Of a DNA stretch of 64,000 nt, positions 46,531 through 59,869 are shown in pieces. Below the pieces are notes generated by a model, which ran no database searches, was not told where the DNA came from, and saw only the letters and a program-made list of their open reading frames with translations. This DNA is from Sabethes cyaneus (taxonomy: Eukaryota; Arthropoda; Insecta; Diptera; Culicidae). A program made the translations under genes and the position numbers. The stretch is from positions 59,209,449 to 59,273,448 of the forward strand of contig NC_071355.1 of the NCBI RefSeq assembly GCF_943734655.1, read 5' to 3'. Each line of letters opens with the position of its first letter. Position 1 is the stretch's first letter.

Positions 46531-46606
46531 ATGCTGAAAAACTTTGCAGGACACGTCAATGGGTTATATTGAAACTGAAGAAAAATAATTTTTTTATTGC
46601 ACTATT

Positions 46607-47721
46607 AGGCTTATGCAAATTTGAAAAAAAGTTTATGTCCTCTCAAAATATTGTTGAAAGGGGGGGCAAGAAAAAAATAATAACATCAAACATTCAATAA
46701 CTAAACAAAAGAGAAGAAACCAGCGTATATCTTTCTATATTAATAAAAATTTAATACAGATATTTTGTACAGTACTTAAACTTTAGCTCAAACCGAACCA
46801 AACGTCGATATTTTTCGACCCAAGCACATAATGTAAGGATCCTGGTAGAGATGAACCAGTTTGATCATAGTGTGAAACTGGCAGTTTAGGTCCCTGCCAC
46901 TTTTTTACTTGAATCGCATATACTGTGCTGCCGACATGTTTTAAGATACCAAATCTCTGAAACTATTCACGTTTGAAACCGCTTATTTCTTGGTCAACCT
47001 TTTAGTCATGAACATCAGGCCATTCATTCCTCTGTTGATGCTTGTTCTCCAACAATAACGTGTTGACCTTTGCATATTAAGGATGCAAACTGTTTCGTAA
47101 ATTTCAAGTTTCGAACACTTCAGTCACATCCTTCCTGCATGCATCCAATCTATGGCAAAGAACTGTATCTCCGTATTTTACGTTCCTAACATCCAAAATT
47201 AGGGTACGTACTTGGACACTTTACCAAATAAAACGACCAATTTGGAGCTCCTCAAGCACCAATAGCTGATATTCCGGAGTGTTTAATTTGTCGTGTTTCT
47301 ATCTTATGTAGTACCTATGACGCCAACTGCAATTCGGAATTTCTCCATCAACAGCGGTACAGAATTTCACTCATACAGTGTTTGGTTGATTTTTGCCTCA
47401 ATCTAATTCGGTTCTTTTAAAAGAAGTTGAATTAAAATTAAAAGAACGAACGAACGCAAAATTGTCGCCTGTGACTTGCAATAGGAACCATAAAGGTAAG
47501 TTAGTGAAAGAAAGTTGATCAATACTAACGGGACAATTGCTTTAACTTTGCACATATTGGATAATTTATAGATGTAAACTCGTTGAACTGTAAAAAATCT
47601 GCTTTTCACTAAAGAATGCAACATAATAATATAACACTTTATTTTTTTGCCCCTTCACATTTCGGAAATTTTTGAAGGGGGGGGGGGTGACATAAACTTT
47701 TTTTCAAATTTGTATAAGCCT
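46607..47721. mobile_element. 1.1-kb element with AGGCTTAT(A/G)CAAATTTG ends
   Basis: Inverted ends of about 35 bp, AGGCTTATGCAAATTTG then AAAAAAAGTTTATGTC, with a G/C homopolymer just inside each end (GGGGGGGC at 46667; a run of G at 47678-47688). The layout and sequence of the ends resemble the MITEs at 3775-4254 and 5638-6096. No intact transposase. Confidence 0.65.
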
Positions 47722-50402
47722 TAGGAGGATTAATCAAAATTTAAATTCCGCTGGACGATATAACTTTTAATTCTAAGAAACTCTTCCAAAGGTTCCATAA
47801 ACCTAAAACGAAGTTTTCCCGCTCAAAGCTAATGCGCACCAAAAAAGGTTCAGAACCAGTGTGCTGTGCCCGGTTCATTGAGCTGTCGGTTGACCAATTG
47901 AGGGTTAAAATTTAATTTTTAGTAGAAGTCTTCGATATTGCAAGGTCTTAAGTCTTGAATTTTGAAAAAAAATTCGAAAAAAAAATTTCCCGGTTTTGTC
48001 AGTTTCCCCATTTATCATTTTGACCTCGGCTGTGTGCAGAATTTTTTACATTACAGTTTATAGAGAAGTCGGGATGTGTGTTCCAGGCTGGGCTCACCCG
48101 TGAGGTTTAAATTGGATTTGACTTTAAAATTACTTTAAAATTGGTCTATTGAATTGAACCGGGCTATTGAATTGACAACTCCGGACTTCCCGGTTGCATA
48201 TTGAGAAATTATTTTGCTATAAGTACATTAAATTGGGTATAGAACGTGAGGTATGTACCTCAGTGTGCCCCAGTTAGGGCACGCCAGTAGTGCACCACAT
48301 TCTAAGTAAAGCATGTCTGGAGAGCATAGCCAGCGGCTATTAGCTGCCACACCTTTTTATAGGTTTATAGGTTTATAGTTTAAACAGTGGACGTTTTTGC
48401 TACACTACATTATTTATCAAAAATTTTCGCAATTTATTTTGGTCGTTTTTTAGTAAATTCTCTTATAAACACTACAAATAGCTAAAACGAGCAGCAGAAA
48501 GAGACAATTTGTTTGGTTGAGAAGTATCGGCATGCCAATATAAAGGAGAGCAAACCAGTTTCAACCGTCACCGTAGCACAGTAATTAGCACCTAAGCGAT
48601 TCGAGTTTGTTTTGCATCTAGAAAACATGCTAAGTATCAGTGCCACCACTGGGCCTGGGGTGAGGTACTTAATATCATAAATCATATATGCGCATTACAA
48701 CTTTTAATTTACAAATTTTTTAAACATTGAATAAATTGTGATAACAAATAGCATTATCACTACAAATTGCTACAAAATTAATATGCAAAATACGCTTATA
48801 CGAAACTGTTGAACGATATCTGTCATCGGAAGATTAAGCCACACCACACCTTTGCGCTCATTCTGGTTGCACCAGCCGTTATTGAAGGTAGAGCATATGA
48901 GGGTGTGCGTTTCCGACCAGCTGAAGTTGAAACAGGATGAATATATCAGTTTTAATGCATTAAATTAGATTAATTTAATCTGAACTGTTGTATTTATGAA
49001 TTTTATAATCATATAGGCCCAGTTTGTAAAACACACCAAACAAATTACAAGTAGCTATTCTTGAACTGACGCATTTTCTGTTTTGTACAGCTATTTAAGG
49101 ACCTTAACTTAAGGTACAGTGAGACTAGAAGCCTTTTATTTTTAAATTATGCATGGTGGGCCATTTCTCAAGCATTTCCAAAAAAATCCGTACCTTACTG
49201 TGGCCAGGAATTTCATCTATAGATTTGATCTGTAGAATTGATATCAGAATAACTTTGATGAAAATAGACATATTAAACAAATTGTATCACATTATCACGC
49301 ACAGGCTTTCGCTATCATAACAATTATTTCTATTTTTACCAGTAGGACGTGATGTGACGTAGTTAGGTGCGAGAGAGCAATCCTTCGCCTGCTACTTTTC
49401 AGTCCAATCAAGCCGCAGTTCTGGTTTTACGCTTTATTTAGTAAAGATTTATTCCAGGTGCATAAATTAAACGAACTAGCTGCGATAGCCAGTGTTACAC
49501 ATAACAATAAAACCGGCACTGTAGTTCTAGTCTACTGGACGCACAGCCTGGCAGGTAGGTACGTATGATTGTAAACGAAACGCGGGTTGCGACAATAGCG
49601 ACAACGCCGTCGGTCGTCGACGACGACAATAGCCTGTCGTAAAGATAAAACAACACAAACATTTTCCTTATCAGAATACGTTCTGCTTAGATGCATGAAC
49701 AAGTCCTTGATGCCAAACACCATCCGATCCGAACAGATCTCATTTCGCTACATCTAGTTCTGGACATCTAGTCTGAAGGCTTAAGGTGAAACTACTAGTT
49801 ATGGTTAGAGATCTCACATGCGTTGAAAGGTATGATGAAGCGAGCTCAATCTGCCGAAAAAAGAAACACAATCAACCACTTTGGGGCACTACAGAAGGTG
49901 TAACGGCCCTCGATAACGCAATGCAATTACTCACTCACGCTTTCCGCTACCAGCAACGAAACGAAAAGTTTGCTGCCCACACGGAAATATCACGAGATGT
50001 TGATAACGCGCATCACATCGCATCGTTTCGGTCGGCTCTGTGTGGGCTAAGAAAACATCCGCAGCATGACGACATTCACAGCTTATTCACCGTATTACCT
50101 ACCTGCACCTGCACCCAATAATTCTTTCGCCTCAAGGATGTCGGATCAAACCGTTTGTGATTCAATCTGCTTCGCTTTGTCTTCCTCGTTGGAAGAAAGC
50201 AACAATTTTGGTGCAAGAAAAAAGTCTATAAATTTTGCTATGAAGAACAAAGATGTGTATTTCGATCCACTCAGTTTTAAAGACTGCAAAAATCCCGCAG
50301 GTTTTGTAAACTCTGGATCTCAGATCATTGGAAACAACTGCCTCTTTGCTTCAATAATTGGATATTGGGTGACACTATAAATTTAGTAATGAAAAAGCTT
50401 AA
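47722..50402. other. intergenic DNA, no recognised gene
   Basis: Small frames at 49786-50121 (111 codons) and 50066-50380 (104 codons) show no family motif and overlap each other in different frames. A three-fold TATAGGTTTA repeat is at 48359-48380. Confidence 0.35.
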
Positions 50403-51111
50403 GGGGGGACCCTACTCTACAAGACCGAAAAATAATAGATTTTCGTGAATTTCGTTAAGTGTTGGGTATTTTGCTTATTGGTTAGGGTATATTTGAAGAT
50501 ATGTTTTGTATATTTTGGATACCAGAATAGTGATTATTATGCTGGTGGCAGGTGGGCGCGTGAATGTCCTCTAGAAAATAGTTCCTTGCTGGCGGTACGT
50601 GCCGGGAACCTACGGAGTAACGTAGAACAGATTTCAAGGATGATTTTGAAGCTTCATGTCAATACCTAAATTGTTACGTAGCGGTTTTCGAAAACTCGAA
50701 AAATTACCAAAATGGCGGCAATTTTTCCAAGAGAAAGGTGTTTTTTCGTCAAAAATCGCCAATTAAGAGCTCATAAAAAATTGAAAAATTGAGATATCAA
50801 AAAACGGCTACGTGACAATTTAGATAATTCATTTTTACATGCTGAAAAAAAATTTCAGCCGAATCGGTTCACTAGATTCTGAGATACACGTACCGCTAGC
50901 TAAAGAAACATGGTTTCGGGGAAAACGCGTTCAAAGTTTCGTACAGCAATTGACTTTCCTTGAGGAGACTTCACAATATTTGCCGTAAGTTTTCAACGGA
51001 ATTAGATAGAAAAGAAATCCTTTTGGCATAACATTTCTGAAGGTATAAGCGTCTCGAAAACGCAAAAAAATAAAATTCGATTTTTCCGACTTTCCAGAGT
51101 AGAGTCCCCCC
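50403..51111. mobile_element. TTAA-flanked 0.71-kb element, GGGGGGAC ends
   Basis: TTAA at 50399-50402 and 51112-51115 flanks inverted ends GGGGGGACCCTACTCT and, reversed, GGGGGGACTCTACTCT. No transposase. TTAA points to a piggyBac-type mechanism. Confidence 0.75.
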
Positions 51112-51115
51112 TTAA

Positions 51116-52836
51116 CAAAACACAAAACATAATTTTTTATCTATTTTGCACTAACTTAACTAACTTTACTGGTGATTTAGATGTATGTAGATGTAACTTT
51201 TTTAAACCTTACCTTTCTACTATGGTGCAGTTTAGTAAGCACTCTGGACTACAGACGAATTAAATTTTGCTTGGAGAATTTCTCAAGAAATGAGATACTA
51301 AAAACAAAAAAATCATACAAATTCAAAAATTTAATCCAAAATTTATTATATAAATACCTATAATAAAACAAAGTAATTTAAAAATTAGAAGACGCCTAAA
51401 TCTTACAAGATTATGATGTATTCAGTTGACAGTTGAACGATAATAAAGTATGTTTTTTTAGAACACGGAGTCTTTGTGAAACTTATAGAGTTGTAATCCC
51501 TTGATGGAAATTGCAATATTTGACATGAATCAGGCAGTGGTCAGAAAAAGTACAAAACAGATGATTCGAAAATTTCAAATAGGATACGGGAGGGTATTTT
51601 CAGCAGGTTTTTAAATTCAGCCTATTTGACTTTTCTTTCGCCAATAAAAATACTTTGCCAACATACAAATTTTATATGTTATAATTATTTTCTCAAGACT
51701 GTAAGTAATCTACAATTTTTATTCAAAGAACGTCAAAACCACTTGTTCTTCCACTAGAACTAGACCATAGGCCGAAAAAATAAATGCAATCGCTTAATGA
51801 GCCGAAAATACCCTCCCGTGCCCTACTTTTACCATTTGCTATGCCGCTAGTGCTGCGTAGTCGATGCAGGCATCTGAAGATATCTTTTTGTTTTACTTTT
51901 GATGCCGTGTCATCGCTCATATTATGTGGATTCATCGTAAAACATAGCTGTAGGATTGAATGCGCTATACGGTCGACATATTTCATGACCCGTTCCCCGG
52001 TAATGTTGAATGGGACAATACAATACCAAGTCCTTCAATCCACAATGAGAACATTACTTTTGCTCGGAAAGCAACTGGTAATGCGGTTCTGGTGAAAAAT
52101 GCTTTGTACGATTAAGAGAATAGACTGCAGCTTTTCTTATAGACAATGGCACACTAAAATTTGTGCTAGTTTACAACTGGAATGACAGAGAGCAAAAAAA
52201 GGATATTAAAATCAAATTTCGACTCTCTTATAAGGCTGTAATTTTACTAATTTTACTATATACTATTTACGTGAATAAATCATAATTTGTTGAGACCAAT
52301 TTTGTGCCTCAACTGAAAAATAATAAAAATTTTAACACAAATTTCGTTTAGGAGGAATTCAAGAAATTAATCTGCATTGATTCACGAGATCATCCATATC
52401 GATTTCTCCTTCTTTGCTACAGGTAGGGAAGCCTACGGTCCCTTAGCTTTAATCTTCAAATTATACGAGTTGTACATACCATATCATTTTTACTTTTGCC
52501 GTACCGATACGGGTCAAACTGAAAAGTAGTCCTCCGTTGAAATGATAGAGCAAAAAGTTCTGAGGTTCGTCACATGAATATTACATATCGTCCAAGCCAT
52601 GATAATGCAAATCAAAAATACTCTACCGAAAGTCGAAGGGCTTTGGAGCGTCACGTAATTATATTTTGTACGGGTGAGAATTAGGATTCAAATTTACTTT
52701 TACATCATACAAAAAATTTTCTTCTACGATGCAGGCACAGAACGAAAAAATGGATCTCACCTTCGACGTAAACTGAAATGCATCTTCTAAATTAATGAAC
52801 ACGTAACAAAAAGCCTAAACTGTTTTTAAAGATATA
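51116..52836. other. intergenic DNA, no recognised gene
   Basis: A minus-strand frame of 87 codons at 51723-51986 overlaps a + frame of 103 codons. Neither has a recognisable motif. The rest is A/T-rich. Confidence 0.35.
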
Positions 52837-52959
52837 GGGTGATTTATGTATTTTGGACAGGCGTTACGCACACGCTATTTTGGAAATTTCCATTTGATTT
52901 TGCTGTAAATGTCCAAAATAGAGTACGCGTAACGATTGTCTAAAATACATAAATCACCC
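52837..52959. mobile_element. 123-bp palindromic TA-flanked MITE
   Basis: Ends GGGTGATTTATGTATTTTGG and the inverted GGGTGATTTATGTATTTTAG lead into GCGTTACGC-type sequence. TA lies on both sides (52835-52836 and 52960-52961). Its GGGT/ACCC ends and TA target match the larger elements at 21900 and 29677. Confidence 0.8.
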
Positions 52960-53289
52960 TAGTTTTACATCAAGCCAATTGTGATCAATAAGTCTACATG
53001 TATGCAACGCACATGACAATATTTTATATTGTGAAATAACATGTAGTTTTATATGATTTACGATGTTCAATTTATGCGCATGTCGAAAGACGTAAATATA
53101 CAGGATTTTTTCGAAGTGCGTGGTCCATGAGTTACGGATTTTTGAAATAGGAAATTTCCGAGAAAATCACAAAATTTCTGTTAACAAAGTTTTTTATGAA
53201 AATTGGCGACCTCGATTTTTTTAAAATATTCTTTTTATTAAGTTGAATGCCCTTTGCTTTCCAGGGACATTTGTCTGGTAGTAACTTGT

Positions 53290-55440
53290 ACCGCACTTAC
53301 TAGCTTTACTACTTTATTGACGACGATCCGTTATCGATCCTGCACCGAACGAATTATGGTTCTCTAGTAGAGTCGGTCCTAGGTTACCGTTTTCCAGTCC
53401 ACTCGAACACCAGCTGAATGGGCATTGTCCTCGAAAGCGCACATCTATTGGGTGTGCGGTCTGCCCCGAAGTCTACGGGCTCTTCCTGGTTCTCTGCTGA
53501 AAGTATATAATTTTGGCTACTCTTTCGTCGGGCATCCCGGCCACGTGCACAGCCCATCGCATCCTGCCACATTGTATTACCTTCAATATCACATCATATT
53601 TGTATACTTGAGTTCGTGGTCCATACGTCTGCGTCATAGTCCATTTTTCATTCTGCCACCAAGCAGAGATCGCAAAATTTTACACTCAAAACCCCAAGTT
53701 CTTTTCGATCAGTTTCCATGATTCATGTCCATAACGAGCCGCGAAGATTAGTGTTCATTGTCACATGTCAAGGGCGTACCCAGGAATATCAATTCCTCCA
53801 CTACTTCAAGTGTTTTGCCATCCAGCTCCACCTCAGCACCAACACCATTTGCACTCCCACATTCCCTGCCAGAAACCATGTAATTCGTTTTGGCGGTATT
53901 AATGGTAAGTCCCAATCTGACTGCTTCCCATTTAAAAGACCTCTTCCACTGTTCTACGGTTAATTCCGATGAAATCGATGTCGTCCGCAAAACCAAGAAG
54001 CCTGTGAGATTTCATGATGATAGTCCTGTTCCTTTCTATGTTTGCTCTTCGTATCGTACCTTCCAAGGCAATATTGATTAGCACGTTAGAGAGTGCTTCC
54101 AGCATTACAAAGGTGGCTGAGGTTTCACCCGCAATTCTGACGTCTGATTTCGACACATCCAGCGTCGCATAAATAGGCGTAACTAATTTCGTCCATAAAC
54201 CATGTTCTAGCAATATTTTTCACAGCTCATTTCGTTTGATTGAATCGAACGCCGCCTTAAAGTGAAAAAGATAATAAGTTTGCAAGCTGTACTCCCGGAG
54301 CTTGCCTAGTATTTGAAACAGGGTAAACATCTGATCCGTCATGGAGCGATTCTCACGAAAACTATCTTGGTACTCGCCGACGAAGCACTCCGCTAACGGT
54401 CTCAGTCTACATAACCAGATACGACAGAGCACCTTTAAGGCAAAATTGGGCAATGTAATGCCTTGACAGTTGTTACACTCGTGTTTGCTCTTTCTTCCAG
54501 ATCCGGTGGATTGCTTCGTACAGTTGCTCGCACCCCGGCCGGGATATTAGCTTTCCTAGCAGCCTTACCCTTTATAACAGCTTACTGATAGCCTACTTAA
54601 GCTTCTCTTGTGTTGGTGACTCCATAGCTGGGCCATCACTTAAAATTCTTATGCTGTTCCTGCTGATCTACGTATTTACCACTCCGTTCAACAGTGTCTG
54701 GAAGTATTCCTTCCACCTGGCTGCTACCGCCGTATTGTAAATAAGGACGTTGCCAGCACTAACATTGCACATCACAGGCATTCCAAAATTCCGTGTGTCG
54801 TTGCTGGTGAATCTCTCCTCTGAACGGTTGAGTATGTATTCCTCATACTCGCATTTTTTTTAGACAGTGGGTTCTTTTATTCGCAACTTTAGTTACTATA
54901 CCTTTCTCTGACGTGTAGTCACAGTGAGCGTGAGACTCCTGACCTGGTTCTTCTAATCTGTCACTCTCTGGCACTCGACATCAAACTATTATGCTGTCTT
55001 TCACGCGTCGTTCTGCGACTCATTGATTAAACTTTCTGGAGCATTGAGCATTCCGCTACCACGCCATCTGTCGTCAACCGCTTGATGTTGAAACGTATCG
55101 TCCCTTCAGTGCGAGCCTTCGCTGCGTTCGACAACCTTGCGCGAATCTTACATACGACAAGATAATTGCCAGAATCGATATTTGGTCCTCTAAAAGACCG
55201 TACATCGATGACATCCGAGAAGTGTCGACCGTCAATCAAGACATGATTGATCTGACAGCTAAAGTCTCCATTTGGATGCCTCGAGGTGTGTTTCCGAATA
55301 TTCAGACCTGGAAACTAAGTGCTACAGATGGCCGTTCTTCTGGCTGCGGCGAAGTTCACGAATCTCCCACTATTAACATTGGTCGGTAGATGAAGGCTCA
55401 AAGACAGGACGTCTAGAGTCAGGAAGTGCGGAGACTAGTT
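53290..55440 (-). pseudogene. RTE-type LINE relic, endonuclease to C-terminus
   Basis: Read from right to left on the minus strand: endonuclease end (MIDGRHFSDVIDVRSFRGPN, DSGNYLVV) at about 55140-55240; RT start (RPLAECFVGEYQDSFRENRS, then FHFKAAFDSIKRNEL) at 54220-54420; palm block NIALEGTIRR, then GFADDIDFIG at about 53990-54000, where FADD is the active-site Y/F-x-D-D; NTAKTNYM and DGKTLEVVEELIFLG at 53780-53880; C-terminal WAVHVARMPDERV near 53540. Many frameshifts and stops. The order and motifs fit RTE-clade elements such as JAM1 of Aedes; the name is not proved. Confidence 0.75.
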
Positions 55441-56505
55441 ATAATTTGTCCTTGGACAAGAGGCTTCATTGGAGCAAGTATCATTCTTATAACCAGTTCC
55501 GTTATAGGCTTCGTGGTCGGTAAAGCAGAGTTCAGCACAAAGTGAGGGTGTGTGTATATGTGCATGTATTCCTTATCCTTACTACTTTTTGCTTTACCAA
55601 TCCCGTTCCTAGAAGCCAGGTAGTGGAACAAGTCATAATTTTCCCTTGAACTAGAGGCTTCATACGCACCTCAAGCAGGTACCACTCTTATAACTTGTCC
55701 TCGCAAGAGGTTTTCATTGTTAGTAGATGCAGAATACAGTAGGAAGGATGTGCAGGGGCCTGAGAATAAACCCATGCTAAAGTCACTTAACATCGAATGG
55801 CCTGATTCTACCAAGATTCTAACCCACGACCGCTCGCTTGTCAAGGCAGACCTGGTAACCTTGCGGTAAAAGGGCCCCCTCTCTCTCTTGTTACCTTTCT
55901 TATAAACAATACAAGTTGAGTATATACCGTTTGTTCTGCCGGACCGCCGGTCATAGATCAACAAGTAAGTAAATAGTAGTGTTTTCATTGTTCAGAAAAC
56001 TTGCCCTCCAAAAGTAACTGAAGTTTTTGGAGCGGCGTAGTGGAATTGGAAACCTGAAATTAAAGAAAAGAGAATTAATCGGAATTTTTTTTCTTTTCTT
56101 TGATTTCAGCATTTCAAATAAGCAAATAAACAATACTTCCGAGCAACACGCAAGAACATTAATTGTAATACATCGTTATTTGGTTTGTGGAAACAAGGCA
56201 CTTTATCAGCTTCCTATTCAACACAATGACGTATACATTAAAAAATTGAACTAATTTCGAACGGCGATGAAAAAAAAACTACAAAAGATATTCCAATGAA
56301 ACAATTTTTCCTTGAATCCTACGTTTATTAAGCCTGTACAGGAAACAGTCAAGCAACTACGCTCGATGCTTTGTTTGTACTGCCAGTTTCACCCCGGAGC
56401 GAAGCTGTTGACATAGTAAGGCACTTCACGTCCGCCGGGCCCCTCGTTTGCAATGCGTTAGTGTAATTTTTGGCTTTATTTGCTTATTTAGATCACCGTG
56501 ACACT
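55441..56505. other. intergenic DNA; shares a short repeat with the 24-kb region
   Basis: At about 56018-56050 the text CTGAAGTTTTTGGAGCGGCG followed by TAGTGGAAT matches 24056-24090, where it lies about 100 bp from the hammerhead-like motif. The hammerhead itself was not found here. No coding motif. Confidence 0.35.
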
Positions 56506-56564
56506 AATATTATTAGAACTTGTTGATACATTTCGGTGAAAATCAAAAACTATTGATTTGGTGT

Positions 56565-56602
56565 GACGTTTCTGCCTACTGTTTTCCTTCGGTCATCATC
56601 AG
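56565..56602 (-). ncRNA. hammerhead-ribozyme-like motif, left arm
   Basis: Minus strand: CTGATGA, then a possible stem II TG(A)CC/GGCA around a 14-base loop, then GAAACGTC. CUGAUGA and GAAA match the conserved core. AC/GU is a loopless stem III and C the cleavage-site base. Stem I shows only about two pairs. Similar GAAACGUC hammerheads are known from Penelope-like elements. Confidence 0.4.
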
Positions 56603-57000
56603 ACGTCTACAAAACAATTATAAAATTTATTTACTATTACATTATACATCCAACATAAAATTTTCAGTCAATTTCTTAATTACAGTACATTTACATGGTC
56701 TAATTTATCAACGGAATCAACGGGAAAAACGGTGAATCTTCAGCGAGAATGTGGAAAATTCAATACGGCATACGTTGGGTTAGTGTTCAAATTCCGCCGC
56801 ATACAAACAAGAGAAGCAAATCGTAGGAGCTCAACCCGAATGCGAACAGACGGGGTGCGGTTGGTTGTGAGTGATTATGCAGAATTGCCGCGTTATTGTA
56901 AGTGATAAACTAGACCAAGTAAATGTACTGTAATTAAGAAATTGATTGAAAATTTTATGTTGTATGTAAAATGTAATAGTAAATAATTTTTTGTAGCCGT

Positions 57001-57038
57001 CTGATGTTGGCCGTAGGAAAACAGTAGGCAGAAACGTC
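57001..57038 (+). ncRNA. hammerhead-like motif, right arm (core altered)
   Basis: Plus strand: CTGATGT, TGGCC...GGCA, GAAACGTC. The final A of CUGAUGA is T here, which should impair cleavage. It is the inverted partner of the motif at 56565-56602. Confidence 0.35.
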
Positions 57039-57096
57039 GCACCAAACAGTTTTTGATTTTAAAAGAAAGGAATCAAAAAGTTCTAATAATAATATT

Positions 57097-59869
57097 GGGC
57101 TTGTCTAGAATCTAAAAGAATCAATCTATATTAATTACATTCCTCGTACATTTCGACAGTAAATAAACATATAGGTACATTTGAAATTCAAATATATGAG
57201 GGATAACTGAATACCAGAATGATAAATCGGATGCTCCATCAGATACCCTATCATAATGACCCGAATCTAGACGAGTAGATTCGAAGCTTTGCCGCCGGTA
57301 TTGAACACATGAATGATAAAACGGCCCAGACAGCAGCAAACAACTGAATGCTCGAGGTGACAGATTCTATCGATTGTGAGGGTGAATTGAATTATGACCT
57401 ATAAACGCGAGTAGGGACTAAATCAATCACGGTAGAATTTTTTACAAATCTTCCATCAAGAAATTGAAGTGTTTCGAAAGTTGGTTGGGAACATAATTTA
57501 TGACACATATTGGAAGTGTAGTCCAACGAGAGTATCATAAATAACAAAACTGGCAAATCGCATCATAAGCAGGGATTGATTAAAATAACACCTGCACTTT
57601 TTTTTATACATTTTTTTAATGGCCCACCACTACCCCCACACCAAAAAGCTCTAAGGACGAGCCCGTTGGTAATGGACTCATCTAATAAAAAAGAAAGCAA
57701 ACAATGAACAAAAAAACCGCGCCGTGTAATTTATTGGTATGTTTGGAAGTGATGTTTACTTGACAAAACTGACATTAAAAAGGGATTCCCAGTGGAAGTT
57801 CATTCCTTTGAAGGGATCCCAAAAGACTAAATAAACAGATACAAATATAATTAACAAATTAACTAGACATTTATGGAGTGTATTTTATGAAAATTATCTT
57901 CTAGTGCTAGGTCCCAGTGTTTTGCTCAGTTTAATGAAATAAGTCATGAAAACTGTTTATGTTTAAAACTAAAATTCATACTACGGAATAAATAGCATTG
58001 AAACCTTTTGCTTGTTATGATGTGATTACTTTGAGAATCAAAACTTCCTTCTTACCCTCTAGACCTATTATCGTTGAATCCATCTCTCGTCCTTGCAAGA
58101 AAGATTCAAAATATTCAATCATCATTATTATTAATACACTCGTCTCCGATAAAATCCAAAGCATGTCATATGCAGACCATTAGCAGCCTCAGGAAAAGCA
58201 TTCAGATTTATGATGGCATTTGCCCCTACCCGAAGAAAGAAGTTCATTTGCTTTAATCTCCCTGTCGCGTTGCTAAGTTATCCGTCGTATCCAGGCCTAG
58301 CAGATGTGTCATTTGATTGTGAACTTATGAATTACTCTTGTGTACTTCTATCTCCGACTGCTGGTACAGTTAGTCAAGGCTTGTATAGAGGAGAGTGGTC
58401 TATTTCCTAAGAAATAATTTCTGCTAAGCTGATGAGTTCAGCAAAAACATTACTTTACTATTGTATCGTAAAAATTGTTATTTCAAGATCGACAACAATT
58501 ATTTTCAAAGTAATTGAATACCTAGTGTAGAATTATTAATTTCTAGTTATCATGGTTGTCGACTGTTTCGAAATGCAAAGTACCCCTAACACAACAATCA
58601 GCCCTAATTACAGGATACGTGCGTTGATACTCGGTCACGGTTGCTATCGTAGGGAGAAAGTTTTCCCATTAACATTCTCGCTTGTCATACGGCTGTCAGT
58701 AATCTCTTAGGAGTGAACGAATTCTTTTATTCTCCAATACATACTTCAAGATAAAGTTTTTGCCTGCATTGCGTGCTCTTCTGGTGCCTTAACCGTGCAA
58801 TACTGATTCGAGGTTTTCGAAACAATTTCCTTTTCTGGTGAATTTAAAATTGTGATGCTCCTTTGAGCATTCCCGAGGTACGTTCAATTTTTACCCTTAG
58901 TCTTTGAGCGGACAGGTCGAGATGATTGCACTTGGAAACTTTTCTCCTCGGAGAGATTTTTCCAAGCAACAAAAAAGTCTGCTGAACGGTATTTACATAA
59001 TCATCGCAGCAGATTATTTTGTGCTAAGAACTGATAAGCCGGCACCTAGTTTTACTTTTCCTCGTGCTCTCTAAACTTTGCATGACGATGAGATGGTGGT
59101 GAGTGGTAAACACGCAAACTTTTTCCGTTGGCTGCGTTAGTCAGATAAATAACTTGAAATGTGATGTGATACCGATATCTACTTGACTACGGAGGGTTGC
59201 ACAGCGCAGACGACACTGCGGCAAAGCAGGTGGCATAAATTGTTAGACGAAGTAATCCATCTGCAATAACCACAATAACCCCACGACAGCAGGGTGCCTA
59301 TTTTGATAAACATTCACCGCGCTGGTTGGTGGAGGCGAATACCGACGATAATAGCACTTGGTGGACAACAACCTACCTGATGATTGTGGGATATTTACTT
59401 CCTAGTGATGAAGGTCCTTGGTTTGGAATTGAGGTAGGATGGTAGGCATCTCATGAGTCAGTTTATACTGTACCTTCAAGAGCGTACTGCCTTGCAGTCC
59501 AACAATCGGCCACAAAGCCAATTCATGCTACCCCAATGTTTTGCATTCACGATAAACCTTATCTGGATATTATAAGTGTTATTGATTCTCTGTTTGAAAA
59601 CTGTATGCAATTCATTCTATGTTTTGATATAGGTCTGAATCGATTATCGGATCGCTGTAATTTTTATTGTCAATACTAATTAGTTATTCTTTGTAATTAT
59701 CTGAGAGTTTAAAAACTAATAATTATTTTAATTTTATAATTGTCGTTCATTAATTAAAAATTAACGAAAGGCTGAGAAACAATAAAGTCAGAAACGAGAA
59801 AATATTGCAACAAAGTTGAAATAAAATTTCAAGATTAACCGGCAATATCTTCTTTTTTTGTTTATTGGA
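57097..59869. other. intergenic DNA, no recognised gene
   Basis: Nothing with a family motif was seen on either strand. Short frames (for example 58210-58410) lack signatures. There are no long inverted repeats visible by eye. Confidence 0.35.

Larger units (their letters stand above)
56506..57096. mobile_element. inverted-repeat element with a hammerhead-like motif in each arm
   Basis: Arms of about 220 bp (56506-56710 and 56905-57096) are inverted copies starting AATATTATTAGAACTT. Shared inner text includes AATCAAAAACT, ACGTTTCTGCCTACTG and CAATTTCTTAATTACAGTAC. Each arm holds a hammerhead-like core (56565-56602 on minus, 57001-57038 on plus). The central 190 bp is unrelated. Non-coding. 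Confidence 0.65.

Noticed and set aside
49786..50380. Two frames of 104-111 codons
   Set aside because: They overlap in different frames, show no family motif, and nothing around them suggests a gene.
51723..52095. Opposed frames of 87 and 103 codons
   Set aside because: Complementary shadows of one another with no recognisable motif.
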